Assembly: GCF_001956915.1 (NCBI RefSeq)
Contig: NZ_MLJO01000022.1
Span: 1-64,000, forward strand
Length of the DNA stretch: 64,000 nt
Source of the DNA: Intrasporangium flavum
GTDB taxonomy: Bacteria > Actinomycetota > Actinomycetes > Actinomycetales > Dermatophilaceae
Reading direction: 5' to 3'
Shown here: in pieces, positions 25,214 through 33,666 of the stretch
Position numbering within the stretch: the stretch's first letter is position 1
Layout: every line of letters begins with the position of its first letter
Program-made: the position numbers and the translations under genes
The notes under the pieces: model-generated
Database searches by the model: none
Told to the model about the DNA's origin: nothing
The model's input: the letters and a program-made list of their open reading frames with translations, nothing else

Positions 25214-26281
25214 CCCGACGAGGTCGCCGTCGACGCGGATGAGGTGCGGCTCGCCCTCGACGCTGACCCGGACACGCGAGCCGACGCTCGGCGTGCGGCC
25301 ACCGAACGTGCGGGCCGACAGGAGCGTGGACGCGCCGGACGCGTCGTCGAGGCGCAGCTCGACCAGTGCGTCGTGGCCGTAGAAGGCGCACCGGGTGACC
25401 TCGGCGAGCGCCCCACCGGGCCCGGCGGCGCCGGTCTCGTCGAGGCGCAGCTGCTCGGGCCGGATCAGCACTTCGCAGGCCCCGGTGCCGCGGGCGGAGG
25501 CGACCGGGAGCGTCCCGAGCGCGCACGTCACGGCGCCGTCGCGCAGCTGTCCGGCGAGGAAGCACGCCTCACCGAGCGACACGGCCGAGCGGCGGTCGGA
25601 CGGGGCCCGGTAGACCTCGGCGGGCGCGCCCACCTGGGTGAACCGACCCTCGTGCATGATCGCGACCTGGTCGGCGAACGACAGTGCCTCGGCCTGGTCG
25701 TGGGTCACGAGCACGACCGTGGCCTGCTCGTGCGCGAGGGCGGTGGCGACGGCGTCACGCGTGGCGACGCGCAGCTCGGGGTCGAGCGCCGAGAACGGCT
25801 CGTCGAGCAGGACGATGCGGGGGCGCCGGGCCAGGGCCCGGGCGAGCGCGACGCGCTGCTGCTGGCCGCCGGAGAGCTGGTCGGGGCGACGCGAGGCGAA
25901 GTCGCCGGGCAGCCCGACGAGCTCGAGCAGCTCGGCCACGCGCGCCCTGGCCCGGCGCTCGCGGCGTGGCAGCCCGTAGGCGATGTTGGCGGCGACGTCG
26001 AGGTGCGGGAAGAGGTTGCCCTCCTGGGCGACGTAGCCGAAGCCGCGCCGCTCGGGCGCCACCCAGGCGCCGGGGCCGGCCACGACGTCGTCGCCGAGGC
26101 GCACCTGGCCGGCGTCCGGGCGCAGGAAGCCCGCGACGACGCGCAGCAGGGTCGTCTTGCCGCAGCCCGAGGGGCCGAGGACGGCGGTCGTCGTGCCGGA
26201 GGGCACCGTGAGATCGATGCCGTGGAGCACCGGCGTGCCCGCGTGCGAGGCGGTGATGCCCGAGAGCTGGAGCGTCTTCAC
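25208..26281 (-). CDS. Ferric iron ABC transporter, ATP-binding protein
   Basis: ATPase of 357 residues for the permease encoded immediately upstream. Walker A is [12 protein letters not shown] (about residue 38), the Q-loop is [11 protein letters not shown], the signature is [15 protein letters not shown], Walker B is [13 protein letters not shown], and the H-loop is VTHDQAEAL. The C-terminal 120 residues form a TOBE-like regulatory domain. The GTG at 26281 overlaps the permease stop by 4 nt. It is the third gene of the SBP-permease-ATPase operon, behind iron-box-like sites. Confidence 0.92.
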   Translation of the reverse strand: MKTLQLSGITASHAGTPVLHGIDLTVPSGTTTAVLGPSGCGKTTLLRVVAGFLRPDAGQVRLGDDVVAGPGAWVAPERRGFGYVAQEGNLFPHLDVAANIAYGLPRRERRARARVAELLELVGLPGDFASRRPDQLSGGQQQRVALARALARRPRIVLLDEPFSALDPELRVATRDAVATALAHEQATVVLVTHDQAEALSFADQVAIMHEGRFTQVGAPAEVYRAPSDRRSAVSLGEACFLAGQLRDGAVTCALGTLPVASARGTGACEVLIRPEQLRLDETGAAGPGGALAEVTRCAFYGHDALVELRLDDASGASTLLSARTFGGRTPSVGSRVRVSVEGEPHLIRVDGDLVGA

Positions 26282-27912
26282 GTCTGGGGTTCCTCGTTCT
26301 TGCCGTGGAGCAACAGGTAGGTCAGGGGCGCCGACAGGAGCACGAGCGCGGCGGCGTAGGGCGCGGCGGCGGCGTAGTCGAGCGACGCGCTCGCATCCCA
26401 GAATGCCGTGGCGAGCGTCTGCGTGCCGGTGGGTGCGAGAAGAAGGGTGGCCGTGAGCTCGGTGCTGACGGCGATGAACACGAGGGCGAAGCCGGCCATC
26501 GTGCCGCGGAGCATGAGCGGCAGCTGGACGCGCACGAACGCCCGGACCGGGTTGTCGCCGAGCGCCCGGGCGGCGTCGCCCAGCTCGGGCGGCACGGCCG
26601 CGATGGCCGCGCGGGTGGCCACCATGGCCCGCGGGATGAACAGCACGACGTAGGCGAGCACGAGCACCGTCGTGGTCTGGTAGAGCGGGCGGGCGAAGCC
26701 GATCGTCAGGGTGATGAGGGCGAGCGCGACGACGACGCCGGGCAGCGACGCCGCGAGGTAGGTGACGCGCTCGACCGCGACGGCGAACCACGTGCGGTGC
26801 CGGGCGATGAGCCACGCCGCCGGCACCGTGGCGACCGTGGTGACCACGGCGGCGGTGAGGGCGAGCGCGAGCGTCGACCACAGCGTCGGTCCGAGGTTGG
26901 CCGGCTCCATCGCCTCGTCGGAGCGCAGCAGCCACTTCCCCAGGCTCCACGCCGGGACGCCGACGGCGAGGAGCGTCAGCGCGGCGGCGAACGCCAGCGC
27001 GAGCGGCGTCCACCGGCCGAGCGACGCGGGGGCCGCCCGGCGTGCGGTGCCCGACCCGACGCGGGCGTGGCGGGTGCGGCCGCGGGCGAGCAGCTCGACG
27101 GTGAGGACGGTGACGGCGAGCGCGATGAGGACGACGGCGAGCACGCTGCCCGAGCGGCTGTCGAAGGCCACCTCGAACTGGTCGAGGATCGCCGTGGTGA
27201 AGGTCGGGAAACGCAGCATCTCGAGCGCGCCGTACTCGGCGAGCAGGTGCAGCGCGACGAGCAGGACGCCGCCGAGCAGGGCCGGGCGCATCTGGGCCAG
27301 GCCGACCCGCAGGAAGGTGCGCCACGGGCCGAGGCCGAGCGCCCGGGCGGCCTCCTCGAGACCCCGGTCGCCCGAACGCAGCAGCGCGGCGACCGGTAGG
27401 AAGACGAACGGGAAGTACGACAGCGTCGTGACGATGACAGCCCCGGCCAGGCCCTCGAGCCCGGGCACGAGGGCCGACCACGCGAAGCTGTTGACGAACG
27501 CCGGCACCGCGAGCGGTGCGACGAAGGCGATGCGCCAGAACGAGGCACCCGGCAGCGACGTGCGCTCGACGAGCCACGCGGCGCCGACGCCGAGCACCGT
27601 CGACGCGATGCCGGTGAGCGTGACGAGCGCGACGGTGTTGCCGAGCAGCTCTCCGACGCGGGGGCGCCACACGAGCGCGAACGCCTCCCCCGCGCCGGAC
27701 TCGAACGCCTTGACCACGACGACGACGAGCGGCAGCGCGCACAGCAGCGCGACGACGAGCGCCGCCGCGCGCAGCGGGAGCGAGGCCCGCGCCGACGCCC
27801 CACGGGACGCGCCGGTGCCCCGACGCCCCCGCGTGGTGGGGGGCTTCGGGGCGGCGGGTGCCGCGGCCGGGCCGTTGGCGGCCGGCAGCGGGCTCGTCGG
27901 GGTCGCGGTCAC
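26278..27912 (-). CDS. Ferric iron ABC transporter, two-domain permease
   Basis: Membrane protein of 544 residues made of two fused permease domains, the layout of FbpB/SfuB iron permeases. Each half has an EAA-type loop: GLEEAARALGLGPWRTFLRVGLAQMRPAL near residue 185 and ELGDAARALGDNPVRAFVRVQLPLMLRGT near residue 460. About 12 spans are visible after a 45-residue Ala/Pro-rich cytoplasmic N-terminus. The GTG at 27912 begins immediately after the TAG of the solute-binding protein gene, with no gap. Confidence 0.92.
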   Translation of the reverse strand: MTATPTSPLPAANGPAAAPAAPKPPTTRGRRGTGASRGASARASLPLRAAALVVALLCALPLVVVVVKAFESGAGEAFALVWRPRVGELLGNTVALVTLTGIASTVLGVGAAWLVERTSLPGASFWRIAFVAPLAVPAFVNSFAWSALVPGLEGLAGAVIVTTLSYFPFVFLPVAALLRSGDRGLEEAARALGLGPWRTFLRVGLAQMRPALLGGVLLVALHLLAEYGALEMLRFPTFTTAILDQFEVAFDSRSGSVLAVVLIALAVTVLTVELLARGRTRHARVGSGTARRAAPASLGRWTPLALAFAAALTLLAVGVPAWSLGKWLLRSDEAMEPANLGPTLWSTLALALTAAVVTTVATVPAAWLIARHRTWFAVAVERVTYLAASLPGVVVALALITLTIGFARPLYQTTTVLVLAYVVLFIPRAMVATRAAIAAVPPELGDAARALGDNPVRAFVRVQLPLMLRGTMAGFALVFIAVSTELTATLLLAPTGTQTLATAFWDASASLDYAAAAPYAAALVLLSAPLTYLLLHGKNEEPQT

Positions 27913-28944
27913 CTAGAGGAGCCCCGCCTTCGTCATCAGCTCGATGACCTTCGGGCCGTTGAGCGTGAACGGGTCGATCTTCGGTGCCTGGAGGGAGTCG
28001 AGCGGCGGCAGCGCGGGGTCGGAGGCGACCCCCGTGCCGACGGCGTACTCCTTGGCGTCGGTCGTGCCGAGGACCTTCTGGCCCTCCTTGCTCGTGACGA
28101 ACGCGAGGAACTTCTGGGCGTCGGCCGCGTGCTTGCTGCTCTTGAGGACGCCGCCGCCGGAGAGGCTGACGAAGGCGCCGGGGTCCTCGTTCTTGAAGTA
28201 GTGCAGCTTGGTGTTGCCGCTGCTCTCCTTGTCGAGGGCCTGGTCGCGGTACCAGTAGTAGTGGTAGATGACGCCCATGGCCGACTGGCCGGAGTTGACG
28301 GCCTTCATCGTCGCGATGTTGTTCTGGTAGATCTTCGCGCCCGACTTGAGGCCGGCGAGCCACTCGGAGGTCTTGGCCTCACCCTGCGTCGCGAGAACCG
28401 CCGACACGATGGCCTGGAAGTCGGCGCCGCCGGCGGCCGCGCCCCACTTTCCGTTGAACTCGGGCTTGGTGAGGTCCATGAGCGAGGCCGGCAGCTGCGA
28501 CTCGGAGATCTTGCTCGGGTTGTAGACGAGCACGGTCGAGCGAGCGGCGATGCCGACCCAGTCCTTCGACGACGGCACGTACTGCGGCCCGACCTGGCCG
28601 AGCGTCGCGGCCTCGACGGGGGCGAGCAGGCCGGCCTTCTGGACGGTCGTCATGGCTGGGGAGTTCTCGGTGAGGAAGACGTCGGCGGGCGAGCTCGCGC
28701 CCTCCTGGACGATCTGGGAGCCCATCGAGGAGTCGTTGCCGTAGCGCACCTGCACCTGGATGCCGGTCTTGTCCTGGAACTCCTTGCCCCACTCCTCGGT
28801 GAGGTTCTTGTGCTGCGCGCTGTAGATCGTCAGCTTGGCGGAGTCGAGGTCGCCGGTGGCCTCGAGGCTGCTGCCGCACGCCGACAGCGCGACGGTGGCA
28901 GCGGCCGCGGTGGCGGCGAGGAGAACGGTACGGCGGCGCGTCAC
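27913..28944 (-). CDS. Ferric iron-binding lipoprotein of the ABC transporter
   Basis: Extracytoplasmic solute-binding protein of 343 residues. The signal ends in a lipobox (ALSACGSS, Cys about residue 23). The body follows the FbpA/FutA class: LTIYSAQHKNLTEEWGKEFQDKTGIQV, ADVFLTENSPAM, VYNPSKI, and the double-Tyr region YHYYWYRDQA that supplies iron ligands in this family. GTG at 28944 follows AGGAG at a good distance. The operon start faces three iron-box-like sites, so induction by iron starvation is expected. Confidence 0.92.
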   Translation of the reverse strand: MTRRRTVLLAATAAAATVALSACGSSLEATGDLDSAKLTIYSAQHKNLTEEWGKEFQDKTGIQVQVRYGNDSSMGSQIVQEGASSPADVFLTENSPAMTTVQKAGLLAPVEAATLGQVGPQYVPSSKDWVGIAARSTVLVYNPSKISESQLPASLMDLTKPEFNGKWGAAAGGADFQAIVSAVLATQGEAKTSEWLAGLKSGAKIYQNNIATMKAVNSGQSAMGVIYHYYWYRDQALDKESSGNTKLHYFKNEDPGAFVSLSGGGVLKSSKHAADAQKFLAFVTSKEGQKVLGTTDAKEYAVGTGVASDPALPPLDSLQAPKIDPFTLNGPKVIELMTKAGLL

Positions 28945-29018
28945 GAAGGGCTCCTGGTTCTGCGTCTGGGGGCACGGGGCGTACGGGTGGACCTGCGGGA
29001 GAGCCAGGACGAATTAGG

Positions 29019-29037
29019 ACAGGTTTGCCTGACGTAA
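29019..29037. promoter_or_regulatory. Iron box 1 (DtxR/IdeR-like)
   Basis: ACAGGTTTGCCTGACGTAA matches 14 of 19 positions of the DtxR/IdeR consensus (TTAGGTTAGCCTAACCTAA). It lies 75 bp upstream of the iron-binding protein start, in the expected promoter region for that operon. Confidence 0.65.
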
Positions 29038-29038
29038 T

Positions 29039-29057
29039 GCAGGTTAGCCGACCCTTC
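29039..29057. promoter_or_regulatory. Iron box 2 (half-site strong)
   Basis: This site shares AGGTTAGCC (29041-29049) with the DtxR/IdeR consensus; the right half is degenerate, about 12 of 19 matches overall. It lies directly beside box 1, as in tandem DtxR/IdeR sites. Confidence 0.45.
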
Positions 29058-29084
29058 CCTCGGGTCCGAATCGACCCCCTGCAT

Positions 29085-29112
29085 TTGCCTTAGGTATGCC
29101 TAACCTTATTGA
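29085..29112 (+). promoter_or_regulatory. Promoter of the adenylation-fusion gene, overlapped by iron box 3
   Basis: TTGCCT at 29085 and TATTGA at 29107 are 16 nt apart. The expected transcription start falls within a few bases of GTG 29122, so the mRNA may be leaderless; no Shine-Dalgarno sequence is visible. Confidence 0.45.
29090..29108. promoter_or_regulatory. Iron box 3 (DtxR/IdeR-like, strong)
   Basis: TTAGGTATGCCTAACCTTA matches 16 of 19 positions of the DtxR/IdeR consensus and sits in the spacer of the promoter facing the gene at 29122, an ideal place for repression by iron-loaded regulator. Confidence 0.8.
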
Positions 29113-29121
29113 CTGTGCCGC

Positions 29122-31767
29122 GTGACCGCGACCGCCCTCCCCCTCCGCCCGGCAGCCGAGCTGCCGTGGGTGTCGCGCCTGCACGAGCACGGGACGCGCA
29201 CGGCCCTGCACACCGACGCCGGCCCGGTCGGCTATGCCGAGCTCGCCCGACGCGTCGAGGACCTCGCGGAGCGGCTCGCCGGCCCGCGCCGGCTCGTCCT
29301 CGTCGAGGGCCGCAGCACGCTCGAGGCCGTCGTGGCGCACCTCGCGGCGCTCCAGGCCGGGCACGTCGTGCTCCTCACGACCCCGGGCGAGGCGGCCCAG
29401 CGCCTGGCCGCCGCCTACGACCCCGACGTGGTCCTCGACGCGTCCGGTGGTCTCGAGGTGCTCCGCGACGAGTCGGCGCACGACCTGCACCCCGACCTCG
29501 CACTGCTGCTCAGCACGAGCGGCTCGACCGGCTCGGCCAAGCTCGTGCGGCTCTCGTACGACAACCTCGACGCCAACACCGCCCAGATCGACGCCGCGCT
29601 CGGCGTGCGGCCTGACGACTGCGCGGCCCTGACCCTGCCGCTGACCTACTGCTACGGCCTGTCCGTCCTCACGACCCACCTCGCCCGCGGCGCGGCCGTG
29701 CTGCTCACCGACCGGTCGGTCGTCGACGAGTGCTTCTGGACGCGGTTCCGCGAGGTCGGCGCCACGACCTTCCCGGGCGTGCCCCACACCTTCGAGCTGC
29801 TCGAGCGAAGCGGCTTCGCCGGGCGCGACCTGCCGACGCTCCGGTACGTCACCCAGGCCGGCGGTCGCATGGACCCCGCCCGCGTCCGTCGGTTCGCCGA
29901 GCTCGGGCAGGAGCACGGCTTCGACCTCGTCGTCATGTACGGCCAGTGCGAGGCCACGGCCCGGATGACCTACCTGCCTGCCGACCTCGCCGTCGACCAC
30001 CCCGACACCGTGGGCCTGCCGGTCCCCGGCGCGTCGGTCGAGGTGGAGGACGGCGAGATCGTCTTCCGCGGGCCCAACGTCATGCTCGGCTACGCCCACG
30101 GGCCGGCCGACCTCGCGCTGGGCCGCACCGTCGACGCGCTGCGCACCGGCGACCTCGGCGAGGTGACACCGGAGGGCCTGGTGCGCGTCACGGGCCGCCG
30201 CGCGCGGTTCGTCAAGGTGCTCGGCCACCGCGTCGACCTCGACGCCCTCGAGGGCCGGCTGCGCGAGGAGGGCCACGACGTGCGGTGCGCCGGCCGCGAC
30301 GGCCTCGTCGCCGTGGCCGCCTCTGGCGCCATGGCTGCACCTGCACGGGAGACTCTGCGGCGCAAGGCGATCCGCGCATGCGGCGTCCCGCGCGAGGCGC
30401 TTCGTGTGGTGCCCGTGACCGACCAGCCGGTGCTCGCGTCGGGCAAGCCGGACTACCCGACGGTGCTCGCCCTCGCGTGCGACGACTGCCCGGCCCGGGC
30501 CGAGGCCACCCCCTCCACCTCGGCCGACGCGCCCGAGCGGGCCGTCGCCGACCTGTACGCCGGGCTGCTGCAGCGGGAGGTCGCCGACGACGCGACCTTC
30601 GTGTCGCTCGGCGGTGACTCGCTCTCCTACGTCGAGGTGTCGATCCGCCTCGAGCAGCTGCTCGGCCACCTGCCCGGGAGCTGGCACGTGACGCCGGTCG
30701 CCGACCTCGAGCTGATGCGCGACACGACGACCGAGACGTCGACCCGAGCCGCCCACCCCGACGCCGCCTCCTCCTCACACGCGTCGACCCGCCTGTGGCA
30801 CAAGGCGACCCGCGCCACCGCGGAGCGAGTCAGGTGGCGCACCGTCGAGACGGGGGTCTGGCTCCGCGCCCTCGCCATCGTCCTCATCGTCGGCACGCAC
30901 GCCGACCTCTTCGCCTTGCAGGGCACTGCCAACGCGCTGCTCGTCGTCGCCGGCTACCAGCTGGCCCGCTTCCAGCTGGCCGGCCCCGACCGCCGCCGCC
31001 GGGTCCGCCGCGTGCTCGGCGCCGCGGTCCGCATCGCCGTGCCGGCGCTCGTCGTCATCGTGACCGCCCACGTGCTCGTCGGCGACTACGAGACGCGCAA
31101 CCTGTTCCTCGCCAACTGGGTTTTCGGGCAGGAACGGCTCGGGCCGCCGTGGCGGTTCTGGTTCGTCGAGGCCATGGTCGTGGCCCTCGTCGCGGTCGCC
31201 GGGCTCACCGCGTCGCAGCGGGTGGCCGCGCTCGACCGGCGCCACCCGTTCGGGCTGCCGCTCGCGCTGGCCGCCGCGACGTTCGTCCTCTTCCGCCTGC
31301 CGGTGCTGCCCCTGCCCGTGCCGCGGATGCACGGCTCGGCCCTCGTCGTGCTGCACCTGTTCCTGCTCGGCTGGGCCCTCGCGCGGGCCGCGACCCCGGC
31401 GCAGCGGCGCCTCGCCACCCTCGTCGCGGTCGCGATGATCGGGACGTTCTCGTTCAACCCCGCCCGCGACGGCCTGACCGCCGCCTTCGTCCTCCTGCTG
31501 CTGTGGCGCCCGGTGACCCGCGTGCCGGCCCGGCTCGTGCCCGTCGTGCAGGTGCTCGCCTCGGCCTCGCTCTACGTGTACGTCGTGCACTGGCAGGCCC
31601 TCGAGCTGCTCTGGGGCCACCCGGTGCCGGCGTTCGTCGGCTCGATGGCGCTCGGGCTGGCCTACTGGTGGGTGTGGACGCGTCCGGTCACCGCGGCGTG
31701 GCGGCGCGCGGTCGCCGCCGTCCGGCGCCCCCGCCCCGAGGTCAGGCCACGGGCAGCAGCAGGGTGA
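29122..31767 (+). CDS. Adenylation-carrier-acyltransferase fusion protein, probably iron-regulated
   Basis: Multidomain enzyme of 881 residues. Residues 1-460 are an ANL adenylation domain with LLLSTSGSTGSAKLV, MYGQCEATARMTYL, LRTGDLGEVT, GRRARFVKVLGHRVDL and the catalytic-Lys motif SGKPDY (Lys 442). Residues 470-540 are a phosphopantetheine carrier domain with SLGGDSLSY (Ser 500). Residues 575-870 are a membrane acyltransferase-3-like domain starting at VWLRALAIVLIVGTHADLF, with about ten spans. It would activate an acid, load it on the carrier and hand it to a membrane acyltransferase. A strong iron box covers the promoter, so a part in siderophore or iron-related acylation is inferred; the substrate is unknown. 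Its last 26 nt overlap the kinase gene on the other strand. Confidence 0.88.
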   Translation: MTATALPLRPAAELPWVSRLHEHGTRTALHTDAGPVGYAELARRVEDLAERLAGPRRLVLVEGRSTLEAVVAHLAALQAGHVVLLTTPGEAAQRLAAAYDPDVVLDASGGLEVLRDESAHDLHPDLALLLSTSGSTGSAKLVRLSYDNLDANTAQIDAALGVRPDDCAALTLPLTYCYGLSVLTTHLARGAAVLLTDRSVVDECFWTRFREVGATTFPGVPHTFELLERSGFAGRDLPTLRYVTQAGGRMDPARVRRFAELGQEHGFDLVVMYGQCEATARMTYLPADLAVDHPDTVGLPVPGASVEVEDGEIVFRGPNVMLGYAHGPADLALGRTVDALRTGDLGEVTPEGLVRVTGRRARFVKVLGHRVDLDALEGRLREEGHDVRCAGRDGLVAVAASGAMAAPARETLRRKAIRACGVPREALRVVPVTDQPVLASGKPDYPTVLALACDDCPARAEATPSTSADAPERAVADLYAGLLQREVADDATFVSLGGDSLSYVEVSIRLEQLLGHLPGSWHVTPVADLELMRDTTTETSTRAAHPDAASSSHASTRLWHKATRATAERVRWRTVETGVWLRALAIVLIVGTHADLFALQGTANALLVVAGYQLARFQLAGPDRRRRVRRVLGAAVRIAVPALVVIVTAHVLVGDYETRNLFLANWVFGQERLGPPWRFWFVEAMVVALVAVAGLTASQRVAALDRRHPFGLPLALAAATFVLFRLPVLPLPVPRMHGSALVVLHLFLLGWALARAATPAQRRLATLVAVAMIGTFSFNPARDGLTAAFVLLLLWRPVTRVPARLVPVVQVLASASLYVYVVHWQALELLWGHPVPAFVGSMALGLAYWWVWTRPVTAAWRRAVAAVRRPRPEVRPRAAAG

Positions 31768-33547
31768 CGCTCGTGCCGCGGCCGAGCTCGGACTCCACCT
31801 CGAGCCGGCCGCCGTGGCGCTCCACCACCCGGTGCGCGATCGACAGGCCCAGGCCCGTGCCCGGCACCTTGAGACCCTCGGGGTTGGTGCCGCGGAAGAA
31901 CTCGGTGAAGAGCCGCTCCTGGTCGTCGACCGAGATGCCGATGCCGTCGTCGACGCACGTCAGCGCCAGACCCTCGCCGCGCCGCTCGAGCGAGACGCTG
32001 ACCGCGCCGCCCGCCGGCGTGAACTTCACGGCGTTGCTCACGAGGTTCTGCACGACGCGCTCGAGGTCGTCGGCGCTGCCCCGCACCGACGGCACGCCGG
32101 CCGGCCCGTCGAAGGTGAGCCCGACCTCCTGCCCGTCGGCCCGCGGCCGGAACATGTCGACGACGTCACGGGTCAGCTCGCCGAGGTCGACGTCGGTGAA
32201 GGGCATGGCCCGGTCGGGGTCGCTGACCCGCGACAGGGTGAGCAGGTCGTCGACGAGCAGCTGGAGCCGTTCGGTGTTGCGCCCGATGACCCCGAGCGAC
32301 CAGGCGAGGTTGTCGGGGTCGCTGCGGAGCAGCTCGACGTGGCCGACGATCGAGGCGAGCGGGTTCTTCAGCTCGTGCGAGACGGTCGAGAACAGCTGCG
32401 TGCGGCTGCGGTCGGCCTCGCGCAGCTCGTCGGCGACGCGCCGCTCGGCCGCGTAGAGCCGGGCGTTGCGCACGGCCCGCCCGAGGTCGCGGGCCATCTC
32501 GAGCGCGGCCTGGGTCTCGGCGTCGGTCCACGACGCGTCGCCGGCGCTGCGCACGGCAGCGAGGTAGCCGTAGCAGACCGAGCCCGAGCCGATCGGCGCG
32601 AGCAGCAGCGAGCCGGCAGCGGCCGCCGCGAGGAACTCCGAGGCGAGCGCGACGTCGGCCGCCGACCACTCGCGGGCCGGCTCGCACCGGCCCGGGCGGG
32701 CCACGGCCACCACGCCCTCGGCCCAGAGCCGGGCGCTGAGCCGGTGGGCGAGGTCGATGAGCGAGGGGGCCACGACGGCCTCACCGCTGCGGGCCGACAC
32801 GCTCTCCCGCTCGTCGTCGCCCTGGACCCCGAAGATGCGCAGCCAGAGCGTCTCGGAGGCGAGGCCGGCCGCGATCCGGGGCGCGGCGACGTCGACCACC
32901 TGGGCCGGCTCGAGGTCGTCCTGGGCGATGCGGGCCACCGAGCTCACCGCTTCGCCCAGGCGCACGCGCTCGGTCAGGGCGTGGCGCTGGCGGGCCGCCT
33001 GGATGGCGATGGAGGTCTGGTTGGCGAACAGCTCGAGCACGGCGCGCTGGGTCTCGTCGGGGCGCCGGCCGCTCAGCGGCAGGTCGACCGACAGGTGGCC
33101 GAGGAGGTCGCCCACACCGTCGAGCAGGGGCGCGAACAGGGTGTCCTCCGGGTCCCATGCGTCCGGGTCGTCGGCGTCGGGGCGCCACTCGGTCGACACC
33201 CAACCGTCCTGCGACTCGGCCGGCAGCCGGTCGGCCGGGACGAACCGCAGGCTCCCCCAGCGCTCGGCCACCGCGAACTCGCGGTCGATCGCCGGCCGCG
33301 GGGTGTGCCGGCCCATGAGCTGGGCCTTCGCGCTGTCGTCGCCGGCGACGGCCACGACGACGAGGTCGCCCGACGCGTCGTCGACGAGGCTGATCGCCGC
33401 CACCGTGAAGCCGACGACGTCGGCGGCACCCTCGACGACCATCTCGAAGAGGCTGCCGAGGTCGTCCTGCGCGCTGACCCTGTTCATCAGCTCGCTGAGA
33501 TGACGGAGGGCCTTGACCTCCCACGTCTGGTCCTGCACCCGTTCCAC
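31742..33547 (-). CDS. GAF-domain histidine kinase
   Basis: Cytoplasmic sensor kinase of 601 residues. Two GAF-like domains (about 10-185 and 195-355) are followed by a linker helix, the HisKA motif STVSHELKNPLASIVGHVELL (His near residue 395) and a HATPase with LVSNAVKFTP, VDDGIGIS and GTGLGLSIAHRVVERHGG. No membrane span is present. The GTG at 33547 follows a GGGGGAG ribosome-binding site; the open frame runs 2.7 kb further upstream only as a shadow of the neighbouring genes. No response regulator gene is adjacent. Signals could be small molecules or redox state, as for other GAF kinases. Confidence 0.88.
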   Translation of the reverse strand: MERVQDQTWEVKALRHLSELMNRVSAQDDLGSLFEMVVEGAADVVGFTVAAISLVDDASGDLVVVAVAGDDSAKAQLMGRHTPRPAIDREFAVAERWGSLRFVPADRLPAESQDGWVSTEWRPDADDPDAWDPEDTLFAPLLDGVGDLLGHLSVDLPLSGRRPDETQRAVLELFANQTSIAIQAARQRHALTERVRLGEAVSSVARIAQDDLEPAQVVDVAAPRIAAGLASETLWLRIFGVQGDDERESVSARSGEAVVAPSLIDLAHRLSARLWAEGVVAVARPGRCEPAREWSAADVALASEFLAAAAAGSLLLAPIGSGSVCYGYLAAVRSAGDASWTDAETQAALEMARDLGRAVRNARLYAAERRVADELREADRSRTQLFSTVSHELKNPLASIVGHVELLRSDPDNLAWSLGVIGRNTERLQLLVDDLLTLSRVSDPDRAMPFTDVDLGELTRDVVDMFRPRADGQEVGLTFDGPAGVPSVRGSADDLERVVQNLVSNAVKFTPAGGAVSVSLERRGEGLALTCVDDGIGISVDDQERLFTEFFRGTNPEGLKVPGTGLGLSIAHRVVERHGGRLEVESELGRGTSVTLLLPVA

Positions 33548-33666
33548 GCTGCTCCCCCTGAGCGCTCCCCGCGCTTCCCTGTCCAGCGGCCCCGTTGCCG
33601 CTGCTGTTCCTGCTGGCTCCCGTGTCGGCACCTCGGCGAGGTGCCTCCCGGGTGGGCCGTCGCGCG

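Noticed and set aside
23510..26320. A 936-codon plus-strand frame
   Set aside because: It lies opposite the TetR and ABC genes and out of frame with the SDR, which all have strong family motifs; its composition is a shadow of those genes.
25208..28363. A 1051-codon minus-strand frame over the iron transporter
   Set aside because: The true ATPase begins at 26281 with a 4-nt overlap; upstream the frame overlaps the permease and binding-protein genes in a non-coding phase.
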